From Blautia hansenii DSM 20583 (GTDB lineage Bacteria; Bacillota; Clostridia; Lachnospirales; Lachnospiraceae), in NCBI RefSeq assembly GCF_002222595.2, contig NZ_CP022413.2, positions 2,124,001 to 2,188,000 of the forward strand: a stretch of DNA of 64,000 nt, in the 5' to 3' direction. The notes under the pieces were generated by a model. The model did not search any database, was not told the origin of the DNA, and was given only the letters and a program-made list of their open reading frames with translations. This document shows, in pieces, positions 36,234 through 44,586 of the stretch (its first letter is position 1; every line of letters begins with the position of its first letter). The position numbers were made by a program, and so were the translations under genes.

Positions 36234-36812
36234 TTACTGAATAATGGGCTGATATTGTTTTCCTTCCAAGGCAGCCTTTGCCGCCGGAATTAAAAGATTG
36301 GTATGAGCAATCATAGAATTGGGCTTTTTCTCTGCGTTGTCCTGCCCAAAAGGTACAAAATAGATATTTTTTGCATTCATTAAAAGCCCGATATTTTTCA
36401 TATTCATTCCCAGTGCATCATTGGTGGAAATGGATAACAGCAGCGGTTTTTCATTTCTCAGATGTGCCTTCGCCGCCATGAGCACCGGCGTATCGGTAAT
36501 GCCGTTTGCCAGCTTTGCAATGGTATTTCCCGTGCAAGGCATGATAATCAAAAGGTCGAGAAGGTTTTTGGGTCCGATGGGCTCTGCCTGTGCAATGGTT
36601 TTCATAATTTTCTTTCCTGTAATTTCCTCTGCCCGTTTTACGAAATCCTCTGCATTTCCAAAACGGCTGTCTGTTTTCTGTGCAGAATTTGAAAAAATCG
36701 TCTGTACCTCTGCACCTTCCAAAACCAGATTTTCCAATTCCGTAAATAATTTTTTATAGGTACAGAAAGAACCGGTAATCGCCACTCCAATCTGTTTTCC
36801 TTTCAATTCCAT
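36234..36812 (-). CDS. dpaB: Dipicolinate synthase subunit B
   Basis: Flavoprotein-like subunit (SpoVFB) that with DpaA makes dipicolinic acid for spores. The 192-residue protein has the flavoprotein motifs GVAITGSFCTY at the N-terminus and IIMPCTGNTIAKLANGITDTPVLMA. The start at ATG 36812 has GGAGGGAGA upstream. It follows dpaA by 19 bases. Confidence 0.95.
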   Translation of the reverse strand: MELKGKQIGVAITGSFCTYKKLFTELENLVLEGAEVQTIFSNSAQKTDSRFGNAEDFVKRAEEITGKKIMKTIAQAEPIGPKNLLDLLIIMPCTGNTIAKLANGITDTPVLMAAKAHLRNEKPLLLSISTNDALGMNMKNIGLLMNAKNIYFVPFGQDNAEKKPNSMIAHTNLLIPAAKAALEGKQYQPIIQ

Positions 36813-36831
36813 AATATCTCCCTCCAAACAA

Positions 36832-37689
36832 CTATTCCCTTTTTCCTTTCCTTTTTATCAGCTTTCCTAAAATTTCTGCCGAAGATTTCGGCGCATAGCT
36901 TCCCGGAAGTCCTGGAAGCAAAACAGCCTGTATTCCCTTTTCCTTTGCAGCCCCAAAATCCACGCCGCCGGGAGCAGACGCCAAATCTAAAATCAATGCT
37001 TTCTTAGGCGCATACTCCAGCAATGCCTTTGGAAGAACCATTGCCGGAATTGTATTAAAAATATAGTCTGCCTGTTCTAAATAAAGAGGAAATTTCCCCT
37101 TCTCTATGACTTCATCTGCCAACAAAGCAGCCCTCGCTTTTAATGCTTCTTCTTTCTCATAAACAGCCACATAGCAGCCCATTCTCTTTAAATAAGAAAC
37201 CAAGGTGCTTCCGCATCTGCCATATCCCAAAACAATACAAAAACTTTTATATAAATTTCTGTCACTTCTTTTCATTGCCTCTGCCAGCGTACCTTCTGCC
37301 ACAGCAACAGTATTCTCCATAACCGTGCGGCAGTCCTTTAAATAATCCACGCAAATAATTCCTTTTTCCTCTGCTTTCTTCAAAAAACTTGTGGGAATTC
37401 CTCCTGCAAAAAGCTTGCAACCCTCAGGTGCGTATTCTAAAATTTTTTCCAAAGACAAATCTTCTTTTTTCTCTTTCGAAAATATCTCTCCCCCTTTTAA
37501 AAAGGGAACAGGCGCAGCTATGACAGCAGCATCCTTTAACGCTTCTTTTAAAGAAGCTGCCTTGCTTCCATGAACACAGTTCACCGCATAAGTCACAACC
37601 TCATAGCCCTCTTTTTCCAGAATTTCCGCCAAATAAGCCTGACGCTTATCTCCTCCGATTACTGTTGCTTTATTTAAACAGAATTTCAA
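36832..37689 (-). CDS. dpaA: Dipicolinate synthase subunit A (TTG start)
   Basis: NAD(P)-dependent subunit (SpoVFA) of dipicolinate synthase, acting in the mother cell. The 285-residue protein starts with ATVIGGDKRQAYLAEIL and has a second Rossmann motif VLGYGRCGSTLVSYLKRMG, then FNTIPAMVLPKALL and DLASAPGGVDF. No ATG fits the start; TTG 37689 follows a GAAAAAGG ribosome site and lies the right distance from a sigma-K-like promoter. Dpa genes are good evidence that the organism forms endospores. Confidence 0.93.
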   Translation of the reverse strand: MKFCLNKATVIGGDKRQAYLAEILEKEGYEVVTYAVNCVHGSKAASLKEALKDAAVIAAPVPFLKGGEIFSKEKKEDLSLEKILEYAPEGCKLFAGGIPTSFLKKAEEKGIICVDYLKDCRTVMENTVAVAEGTLAEAMKRSDRNLYKSFCIVLGYGRCGSTLVSYLKRMGCYVAVYEKEEALKARAALLADEVIEKGKFPLYLEQADYIFNTIPAMVLPKALLEYAPKKALILDLASAPGGVDFGAAKEKGIQAVLLPGLPGSYAPKSSAEILGKLIKRKGKRE

Positions 37690-37713
37690 TTTAATTCCAA
37701 AACCTTTTTCTTT

Positions 37714-37740
37714 TATGGTATGCCGAAAAATAAGATTGGT
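37714..37740 (-). promoter_or_regulatory. Sigma-K-like promoter of dpaA-dpaB
   Basis: CATACCATA (37722-37714) matches the CATAnnnTA -10 consensus of mother-cell sigma-K, with AC (37740-37739) 16 bases upstream in the -35 position. The start codon is about 25 bases downstream. B. subtilis spoVF is also under sigma-K. Confidence 0.6.
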
Positions 37741-37755
37741 TATCCCATGATTTTA

Positions 37756-37789
37756 TTGACAAAAAAGTGAAAAAAATGTAGAATGAACA
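37756..37789 (+). promoter_or_regulatory. Promoter of the DUF2871 gene with a small palindrome
   Basis: TTGACA (37756-37761), 17 bases, TAGAAT (37779-37784). TGAACATTGTTCA (about 37784-37796) lies over the likely transcription start and could be an operator. Its GAAC-N3-GTTC form is one base short of a LexA site. Confidence 0.6.
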
Positions 37790-37821
37790 TTGTTCAACAC
37801 AAAAGAAAGGACTTATTGATT

Positions 37822-38232
37822 ATGAAACGATATTTGAATTTTGCATTTTATTATTTCCTGTTTGCTATGGCAGGAGGCGTTTTTTATCGGGAATTTACAA
37901 AGTTTTTAGACTTTTCCGGAAAAACCACCTTATCACTGGTACATGTGCATCTTATGGTTTTAGGTACTTTCCTGTTCCTGCTCCTTGCATTGTTTACCAG
38001 ACACCTGAATCTTGAGGAAGAACGTTCTTTTCGCAGATTTCTCATTCTTCATTCCATTGCACTGCCTTTTATGGTTATCATGATGCTGGTTCGTGGTGTT
38101 TTACAGGTTTTGGGAACTTCCCTTTCCTCCGGTGCAAATGCTGCGATTTCCGGAATTGCAGGAATTTCTCATATTCTTATGCTAATTTCCTTCCTGCTGC
38201 TGTTTCATGCGCTGAGAAAATGCAGTGAATAA
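37822..38232 (+). CDS. DUF2871 family membrane protein
   Basis: A 136-residue protein with four predicted membrane helices (about 8-25, 38-60, 74-96, 108-130). The sequence GGVFYREFTKFLDFSGKTTLSLVHVHLMVLG is characteristic of DUF2871, and the conserved HVH pair in helix two hints at metal or heme contact. Function unknown. Start at ATG 37822, with AAAGGAC upstream; the earlier ATG at 37783 is inside the promoter. It is transcribed away from dpaA as a single gene ended by a strong terminator. Confidence 0.82.
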   Translation: MKRYLNFAFYYFLFAMAGGVFYREFTKFLDFSGKTTLSLVHVHLMVLGTFLFLLLALFTRHLNLEEERSFRRFLILHSIALPFMVIMMLVRGVLQVLGTSLSSGANAAISGIAGISHILMLISFLLLFHALRKCSE

Positions 38233-38254
38233 ATAATATATCAAAAGAATTATT

Positions 38255-38296
38255 GACCATACCGGATTTATACTTTTTCGGTATGGTTATTTTTTA
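38255..38296 (+). terminator. Intrinsic terminator after the DUF2871 gene
   Basis: Hairpin GACCATACCG/CGGTATGGTT followed by ATTTTTT, 22 bases after the stop codon. Confidence 0.88.
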
Positions 38297-38309
38297 CACA
38301 TAATTAATA

Positions 38310-38338
38310 TTGCATCTATTCGTCAGTGCGTATATAAT
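38310..38338 (+). promoter_or_regulatory. Promoter of the DNA methyltransferase gene
   Basis: TTGCAT (38310-38315), 17 bases, TATAAT (38333-38338), followed by an AGGAG ribosome site six bases before the ATG. No conspicuous controller-protein box is seen. Confidence 0.7.
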
Positions 38339-38366
38339 ATTTATTATAATTATTTAGGAGATTATT

Positions 38367-40532
38367 ATGGATTATATATCAGTAAAAGAAGCTGCACAGA
38401 AATTTCAGCTTTCTGAAAGACGAGTACAAAAGCTTTGCGAAACAAATAGAATTGATGGATGTACTATGGTAAGTGGTATTTGGTTAATTCCTGCTATGGC
38501 AAAAAAGCCTTCTGATGAAAGATTATCCTCTGCACCAAAATCAGAAGACGATTTAACATTAAAAGAATTATGTGAAGAATTATCTATTTCTACTGCTACC
38601 GGAAGAAATTGGATAAAGCTTGGAAAATTAACTCCGGAATGTACCGATAAAAGAACACCTTACTTCTCAAAAAAATATGTTGCCCAATTATATGCAGAAC
38701 TTCATTCAGGAGAAAATAAAGCCTTAAAAAGTAGAAGAAATAAAAAATTCATATCTGGCAATTCCCTATATAATTCTTATGTATCAGAACAATGTCAGAA
38801 TATACAATCCTTACAAAAACTATTAGATTTAATAACTGCTAGGAACATTGATTTAGATGTCTCAATTATTCAATTATTGGTTGCTGATTGTGCTTTACAT
38901 TTATTCTTATACAAACAGGAATTGCAAATGGAGAAAAGCCCAAATTTGTTGTTACAATTTTTAACCGAACAATTCTCTATCGGCGAATATGATAAATTAA
39001 TTCGAAACCTGATTGATGATACTGAGACAGCAATATCTTTTTGCAGAACTCATTCTTCCATTTTTAACATAGAATATGTATATGAACCTACTGAGGACAT
39101 ATTAGGTTTAATCTACATTTCCTGCAAAAATATAGGAAACAGAAAAGCTACCGGTTCTTATTATACACCGACAAAGGTTGTCAAAAATCTCATAAGTAAG
39201 CTTGATTTCCAAGCCACGCCAAAAATATTGGACCCTTGTTGCGGAACAGGAAACTTTCTTCTACAATTACCGGACCATATTCCATTTGACTCAGTATTTG
39301 GCAATGATATAGATACAGTTAGTGTCAAAATTACAAGGCTTAATATGGCTCTTAAATATGACGTACCTGTCTCATCTATTTGCGAACATATTACTGCGTT
39401 TAATTATCTAACTGAATATACAAATACAGGTTTCCGTTACATTATTGGTAATCCGCCTTGGGGATTTGAATTCTCCGTAAGCGAAAAAAATAAATTAAGA
39501 AAATTATTTAAAGCTACTTCCGGTAAAAATATAGAGTCATACGATATTTTTATTGAGCAATCCCTTAATCATCTTTCAGATAACGGACATTTAGCATTTA
39601 TTCTTCCTGAAGCCATACTGAATGTAAAAGCCCACACTAATATCAGAGAAATCATACTAAAAAACTGTTCCATAAAAAATATCGATTTCTTAGGAAATGC
39701 TTTTGACGGAGTTCAGTGTCCTTGTATCCTTCTTGATTTGCAATGTACACGTTCCCCTCTATCCACCCTAGGCATGAATGTAAATACAGGCTCTGATGCC
39801 TTTACCATAAACCTAGAACGTAAAGTTACATCCAAATATTTTAGTTTTACAACAACAGATGCGGAATATCAGGTACTTAATAAAATCAAAACTATCAAAA
39901 ATGCTTCTTTCCTATTGGGAAACGCTGACTTTGCTTTAGGCATTGTAACCGGCAATAACAAAAAATATATTTCTAATGTAAAAACCAGTGAAAACGAAAT
40001 GGTATTAAAGGGCGCTGATATTCTTAAATATCATATCAACACTACAACAAATTACATTACCTTTGAGCCTGAAAACTTCCAGCAAGTTGCACCCACAGAA
40101 ATATACCGTGCACAAGAAAAACTTCTGTACCGTTTTATAAGCAATCAATTTGTTTTTGCCTACGATGATAAACAAACACTTTCCTTAAATAGCTGTAACA
40201 TCGTCATACCTAAAATACCGGGAATTAAAATAAAATATGTATTAGCAATACTAAACTCAAGAATTGCACAGTTCATTTATAAAAAAGAATTCAATTCAGT
40301 AAAAATTTTACGCTCTCATATTGAAAACATCCCTATTCCTTTCATAGATGAAGCAGCACAAGATAAAATCATTGCCATTACTGATAAACTGATTGCCGGA
40401 CTCAGTTCAGAGGAAACCATCCACGTTTATAATGAACTAGATGCACTAATTGCGGAGATTTTCAATCTTAATCCCTCAGAAATAGAGATTATAAAAAAAG
40501 CCGTAGACGGAGAAAATAAATTTTTACTATAA
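38367..40532 (+). CDS. Type II N6-adenine DNA methyltransferase with two N-terminal HTH motifs
   Basis: A 721-residue gamma-type adenine methyltransferase. The first 130 residues hold two MerR/excisionase-like helix-turn-helix units, ISVKEAAQKFQLSERRVQKLCETN and TLKELCEELSISTATGRNWIKLG. The catalytic domain has motif X TGSYYTPTKVV, motif I LDPCCGTGNFLL (about 288-299) and motif IV GNPPW (about 361). The C-terminal half matches a TaqI-like recognition domain (YRFISNQFVFAYDDKQTLSLNS, then IENIPIP). It converges on the restriction endonuclease gene. More AT-rich than neighbours, suggesting transfer. The HTH units may add DNA contact or self-regulation. Confidence 0.9.
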   Translation: MDYISVKEAAQKFQLSERRVQKLCETNRIDGCTMVSGIWLIPAMAKKPSDERLSSAPKSEDDLTLKELCEELSISTATGRNWIKLGKLTPECTDKRTPYFSKKYVAQLYAELHSGENKALKSRRNKKFISGNSLYNSYVSEQCQNIQSLQKLLDLITARNIDLDVSIIQLLVADCALHLFLYKQELQMEKSPNLLLQFLTEQFSIGEYDKLIRNLIDDTETAISFCRTHSSIFNIEYVYEPTEDILGLIYISCKNIGNRKATGSYYTPTKVVKNLISKLDFQATPKILDPCCGTGNFLLQLPDHIPFDSVFGNDIDTVSVKITRLNMALKYDVPVSSICEHITAFNYLTEYTNTGFRYIIGNPPWGFEFSVSEKNKLRKLFKATSGKNIESYDIFIEQSLNHLSDNGHLAFILPEAILNVKAHTNIREIILKNCSIKNIDFLGNAFDGVQCPCILLDLQCTRSPLSTLGMNVNTGSDAFTINLERKVTSKYFSFTTTDAEYQVLNKIKTIKNASFLLGNADFALGIVTGNNKKYISNVKTSENEMVLKGADILKYHINTTTNYITFEPENFQQVAPTEIYRAQEKLLYRFISNQFVFAYDDKQTLSLNSCNIVIPKIPGIKIKYVLAILNSRIAQFIYKKEFNSVKILRSHIENIPIPFIDEAAQDKIIAITDKLIAGLSSEETIHVYNELDALIAEIFNLNPSEIEIIKKAVDGENKFLL

Positions 40533-40536
40533 TGCA

Positions 40537-40574
40537 AATAAGAGCCAATGTTTATAAAAAACACGGCTCTTATT
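40537..40574. terminator. Bidirectional terminator between methyltransferase and endonuclease
   Basis: Ten-base perfect arms AATAAGAGCC/GGCTCTTATT with a loop of about 18 bases, filling the gap between the two convergent stop codons. Confidence 0.8.
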
Positions 40575-40576
40575 CG

Positions 40577-41305
40577 TTATTTTCCTTTTCTCTTTACTTC
40601 ATTGAGGACATCTCTCTCATTAACCAAGAAAGGGGAAAGTTCTTCTTCTGTCATAAAAACTTGTCCTTCAAATATCTGTGCTCCATCAACGCCTGTATTT
40701 TCATTTCTATGTTGAGGACTTAGTTTTCCGGTCTTCTGTAATTCATCACTTGTAAGTACCCAATATAATAAGTCGTCTCGGCAAACACCAATCCAAATAA
40801 ATATGTCACAGCAAGAAGGTTTTAACTGCTGGTAATGATATTTAAACGAATTCGTTGTAGCTTCTGTATGTAAATATGCTCTGCTGGCAAGACTGCCACT
40901 TGTCTTTGTACTATTAGCTCTGCAAGCTTTTACCTCTACCCTTATCCCATCAAGCCATAAATCAAATTCTCCGTCAAAATCGGGATATATAGAAGTCATA
41001 TTTTCTTTTGTTGCCTTTACAAATTCTGGAAATAAACTAAGAATATGTTTCTCTCCCCATGTTTCTCCAAAAGTACGTGGAGCCATCTCAAACAAATCCA
41101 AATATTGATTTCTCTTAGCATACGCATCCTGCAATTCCACATATTTTTCATACGTTATTGTTTGTGTAGCCAGCAAATACGCAAATATTCTTCCTTCTGT
41201 ACTAAAAGGAAATATGGCTTTCTCTTTCTTAATCATTTCTATAACGTTTTTATTTCCACCCGATTGTTTCAAAAGCTCATCTAATTGCTTTCTTAATTCT
41301 CTCAT
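40577..41305 (-). CDS. PD-(D/E)xK restriction endonuclease (Type II partner)
   Basis: A 242-residue protein with a nuclease core: the segment DGEFDLWLDGIRVEVKACRA gives acidic Glu113/Asp115, then Glu124-Val-Lys126, the D-x(n)-ExK catalytic pattern. The N-terminal region is helical. No close family name can be given from sequence alone, but pairing with a stand-alone adenine methyltransferase makes a Type II restriction enzyme the best reading. It begins 48 bases after nspC on the same strand, so it may be transcribed by read-through from the polyamine operon; I see no clear promoter in that short gap. AT-rich like the methyltransferase. Confidence 0.82.
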   Translation of the reverse strand: MRELRKQLDELLKQSGGNKNVIEMIKKEKAIFPFSTEGRIFAYLLATQTITYEKYVELQDAYAKRNQYLDLFEMAPRTFGETWGEKHILSLFPEFVKATKENMTSIYPDFDGEFDLWLDGIRVEVKACRANSTKTSGSLASRAYLHTEATTNSFKYHYQQLKPSCCDIFIWIGVCRDDLLYWVLTSDELQKTGKLSPQHRNENTGVDGAQIFEGQVFMTEEELSPFLVNERDVLNEVKRKGK

Positions 41306-41353
41306 TTATCCTTTCCTTCTCTGTAAAATTTCCTCAACCCAATATCTTTTCTC

Positions 41354-42490
41354 TTATGACAATCTTCCTTTAAAATCCTCATATCCAAAGCTTTTCACCA
41401 GTTTCATTTCCCCGTTCCTGTCTCTCCAGACAATATCCGGCAGAGGCATTCCGTTAAAGGTATTCGTCTTCACCATGGTGTAAAGAGCCATATCCTCAAA
41501 GACTACCAAATCCCCTTCTTTTAAAGGAGCATCAAAGGAATAATCGCCCATAACATCCCCTGCAAGACAGGTAGGACCTGCAAGCCTTACTGTACAAGCT
41601 TTTTCCCCTGCTAAACCGCTGTCCTTTACAGGAGGACGATACGGCATTTCCAGAACGTCCGGCATGTGACAAGCTGCGGAAGTGTCTAAAATGGCAATAT
41701 CCATTCCGTTATGTACCACCTCTAAAACCTGTGAAACCAGAAATCCTGCATCCAGCACCACTGCTTCTCCCGGCTCTAAATAGACTTCCACATCATAGGT
41801 TTCTTTTAAATGGCGCACCATTCTGATTAAAGCATCTACGTCATAATCTGCTTTTGTAATGTGATGTCCGCCGCCTAAATTCAGCCATTTCATCTGATAC
41901 AGATATTTGCCGAATTTTTCTTCCACTGCTTTTAAGGTAATTTCCAAAGCATCTGCTCCCTGCTCGCAGAGGGTATGAAAATGCAGTCCGTCTAACTCCG
42001 AAAGCAGTTCTTCCTCAAAGTTTTCCAAAGTGGTTCCCAAACGGGAAAAATCAGCACAGGGGTCATAAATCGCATGACCTTCCTGTGTGGAGCACTGAGG
42101 GTTAATGCGAAGTCCTACGGATTTCCCTGCTGCTTTTGCTTTTTTCGCAAATTTTTTAAACTGTGTGGGAGAATTAAATACCACATCATCTGCGTATTTT
42201 AAAATTTCATCAAATTCCTTTTCTCTGTATGCAGGAGAAAAGACATGAGTTTCCTTGCCGAATTCCTCACATCCAAGCTTTGCCTCGTAAAGTCCGCTTG
42301 CCGTAGTCCCTGCCAGATATTCTCTCATAAGAGGATAAGCATAAAACATGGAAAATGCCTTCTGTGCCAGCAATATTTTGCATCCGCTTTTTTCTGACAC
42401 AGATTTCAAAATTTCCAGATTATGCAAAAGCCGTTTCTCATCTACCAGAAAATACGGTGTGGAAAATTCGTTTTTCTCTCCCCCGCTCAT
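41354..42490 (-). CDS. nspC: Carboxynorspermidine/carboxyspermidine decarboxylase
   Basis: PLP-dependent fold III decarboxylase that makes spermidine from carboxyspermidine. The 378-residue protein has the PLP lysine in LLAQKAFSM, the NLGGGHHI phosphate-binding loop and the CLAGDVMGDY cysteine-aspartate motif. ATG 42490 overlaps the preceding stop codon in a TAATG junction, so a longer reading from 42538 is unlikely. Last gene of the polyamine operon. Confidence 0.95.
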   Translation of the reverse strand: MSGGEKNEFSTPYFLVDEKRLLHNLEILKSVSEKSGCKILLAQKAFSMFYAYPLMREYLAGTTASGLYEAKLGCEEFGKETHVFSPAYREKEFDEILKYADDVVFNSPTQFKKFAKKAKAAGKSVGLRINPQCSTQEGHAIYDPCADFSRLGTTLENFEEELLSELDGLHFHTLCEQGADALEITLKAVEEKFGKYLYQMKWLNLGGGHHITKADYDVDALIRMVRHLKETYDVEVYLEPGEAVVLDAGFLVSQVLEVVHNGMDIAILDTSAACHMPDVLEMPYRPPVKDSGLAGEKACTVRLAGPTCLAGDVMGDYSFDAPLKEGDLVVFEDMALYTMVKTNTFNGMPLPDIVWRDRNGEMKLVKSFGYEDFKGRLS

Positions 42491-43692
42491 TAGTCCACCA
42501 GTACCGGTGTATGAGTTTCTTTCCATGGAAGTCCCCATTTATTTAATGCGTCCATAAACGGGTCTGGATCAAACTCTTCAATGTTGTGAACACCCGGTTT
42601 ATTCCATTTACCTGTCATAACCATCATCGCACCAATCATAGCAGGTACACCGGTGGTATAAGCAACTGCCTGAGAACCAACCTCTTTATAACATTCTTCA
42701 TGGTCGCAAATGTTGTAAAGATAATAAGTTTTCTCTTTTCCGTCCTTTTTCCCTTGAAAAATACATCCGATATTTGTCTTTCCTTTTGTACGAGGTCCTA
42801 AAGAAGCAGGGTCAGGAAGCACTGCCTTTAAGAACTGTAACGGAATAATTTCTTTGCCTTCGTACATAATCGGTTCAATGGAGGTCATTCCAACATTTTC
42901 CAAACATTTTAAATGTGTCAGATAACTCTGTCCGAAAGTCATAAAGAAACGAATTCTTTTAATTCCCGGAATGTTAAGAGCCAGACTTTCAATTTCTTCA
43001 TGGTGAAGCAGATACATATCTTTTTCTCCCACGCCTTCAAAATTGTATTCTCTCTTAATTTCCATAGGCTCTGTTTCTACCCAATGACCGTCTTCCCAGT
43101 AAGAGCCTTTTGCAGAAACCTCACGAATGTTAATTTCCGGATTAAAGTTTGTCGCAAATGGATAGCCGTGGTCTCCGCCGTTGCAGTCTAAAATATCAAT
43201 ATAGTTAATTTCATCAAACTCATGTTTTAACGCATAAGCGCTGAATACACCTGTTACACCCGGATCAAAACCGCTTCCTAAAAGAGCTGTAATTCCTGCT
43301 TCTTCAAATTTTTCTCTGTAAGCCCACTGCCAGCTATATTCAAATTTTGCTGTATCTTCCGGCTCATAATTGGCTGTATCAATATAATGTGTCTTTGTTG
43401 CAAGGCAGGCATCCATAATGGTAAGGTCCTGATAAGGAAGAGCCAGATTTAAAACCACATCCGGTTTTACTTCATTAATCAATGCAATCAGTTCGTCTAC
43501 ATTATCTGCATTTACCTGTGCAGTAGTGATTTTTGTCTTTGTTGTTCCCTGTAATTTTTCTTTTAACGCATCACATTTGGATACTGTACGGCTGGCAATA
43601 CAAATTTCTTCAAATACCTCGCTGTTCTGACAGCATTTGTGAATGGCTACGGATGCTACGCCTCCGCATCCGATAATCAACGCTTTTCCCAT
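42490..43692 (-). CDS. Carboxynorspermidine/carboxyspermidine dehydrogenase (saccharopine dehydrogenase family)
   Basis: NADPH-dependent condensation of putrescine with aspartate semialdehyde to carboxyspermidine. The 400-residue protein has the Rossmann motif ALIIGCGGVASVAIHK, VVLNLALPYQDLTIMDACL, GFDPGVTGVFSAYALK and a C-terminal substrate domain. The neighbouring decarboxylase makes this assignment firm over saccharopine dehydrogenase. It follows speB by 36 bases and is coupled to nspC. Confidence 0.95.
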   Translation of the reverse strand: MGKALIIGCGGVASVAIHKCCQNSEVFEEICIASRTVSKCDALKEKLQGTTKTKITTAQVNADNVDELIALINEVKPDVVLNLALPYQDLTIMDACLATKTHYIDTANYEPEDTAKFEYSWQWAYREKFEEAGITALLGSGFDPGVTGVFSAYALKHEFDEINYIDILDCNGGDHGYPFATNFNPEINIREVSAKGSYWEDGHWVETEPMEIKREYNFEGVGEKDMYLLHHEEIESLALNIPGIKRIRFFMTFGQSYLTHLKCLENVGMTSIEPIMYEGKEIIPLQFLKAVLPDPASLGPRTKGKTNIGCIFQGKKDGKEKTYYLYNICDHEECYKEVGSQAVAYTTGVPAMIGAMMVMTGKWNKPGVHNIEEFDPDPFMDALNKWGLPWKETHTPVLVD

Positions 43693-43728
43693 GTTTTTTT
43701 CCTCCTGTTTTTCATGTTCTTTTATATT

Positions 43729-44586
43729 TTACTTCTTGCTTAAAGCCAGAAGCATTTCTCTGATAATTTTTCCTGCTGCGGCTGTGGAAGCCCCGCTTTG
43801 GTCGTAATGAGGGCTTAACTCATTGACATCACAGCCCACCACATTTGCTTTTTCGCATACTGATGTGGCAGCCCTTCTAAGCTCGTCAAAGCTTACCCCG
43901 CCCGGCTCCGGTGTTCCTGTCCCCGGAAATACGGAAGGGTCCATAACATCTAAATCTACGGTAAAATAAACAGGTTTCCCCTTTAATTCCTCTAGCGCTT
44001 CTTCCAGACCGTCAAAGGAGAATTTCTGCATTTTCACATGCTCCTTTGCCCAGTAAAATTCATCTCTGTCTCCGGAACGAATTCCAAACTGATGAATTTT
44101 ACCGTCTCCTGTCATTTCCCAGCATCTGCGCAGTACACAGGCATGGGAAAGCTTTGCGTCTAAATATTCTTCTCTTAAATCCGCATGTGCATCAAAGTGA
44201 ATAATGCAAACCTCAGGATATTGCTCCCATACGGCACGAAAAGCACCCAAAGTCACCAGATGCTCACCGCCTACCATAAACGGCAGCTTTTTATCTTTTA
44301 AAATCAACGCTGTGCGATGATAAATATCCGTAAGAGCGGATTTCGTATTTCCAAAAGAAAGCTCTAAATCTCCGGAGTCCATAATTTTACAGTCTCTTAA
44401 ATCCTTATCCTGATAAGGACTGTAACTTTCCAGACCGTAGGACTCATGACGGACTGCGCTACTGCCAAACCGTGTTCCCGGTCTAAAAGAGGTTGTGGAG
44501 TCAAAAGGCGCTCCGAAAAGCACAATTTCCGCCTCATTGTATTCCTTATCACATTCTAAAAAAGTTTCTATATTATTTTTCAACAT
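43729..44586 (-). CDS. speB: Agmatinase
   Basis: Ureohydrolase that converts agmatine to putrescine and urea. The 285-residue protein has all manganese-binding motifs: GGEHLVTLG, FDAHADLR with the following LSHACVLR, and DLDVMDPSVFPGTGTPEPGG. It overlaps speE by 14 bases. Agmatinase rather than arginase is supported by the speA gene in the same operon. Confidence 0.95.
   Translation of the reverse strand: MLKNNIETFLECDKEYNEAEIVLFGAPFDSTTSFRPGTRFGSSAVRHESYGLESYSPYQDKDLRDCKIMDSGDLELSFGNTKSALTDIYHRTALILKDKKLPFMVGGEHLVTLGAFRAVWEQYPEVCIIHFDAHADLREEYLDAKLSHACVLRRCWEMTGDGKIHQFGIRSGDRDEFYWAKEHVKMQKFSFDGLEEALEELKGKPVYFTVDLDVMDPSVFPGTGTPEPGGVSFDELRRAATSVCEKANVVGCDVNELSPHYDQSGASTAAAGKIIREMLLALSKK

Noticed and set aside
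37784..37796. LexA/SOS box before the DUF2871 gene
   Set aside because: The sequence has GAAC-N3-GTTC; LexA needs four bases between the half-sites.
40532..40723. Small plus-strand reading frame after the methyltransferase
   Set aside because: It runs through the terminator hairpin and the antisense of the endonuclease gene, with no ribosome site.
42490..43692. Saccharopine dehydrogenase (lysine metabolism)
   Set aside because: The family is shared, but overlap with nspC in a polyamine operon makes carboxyspermidine dehydrogenase the far better call.
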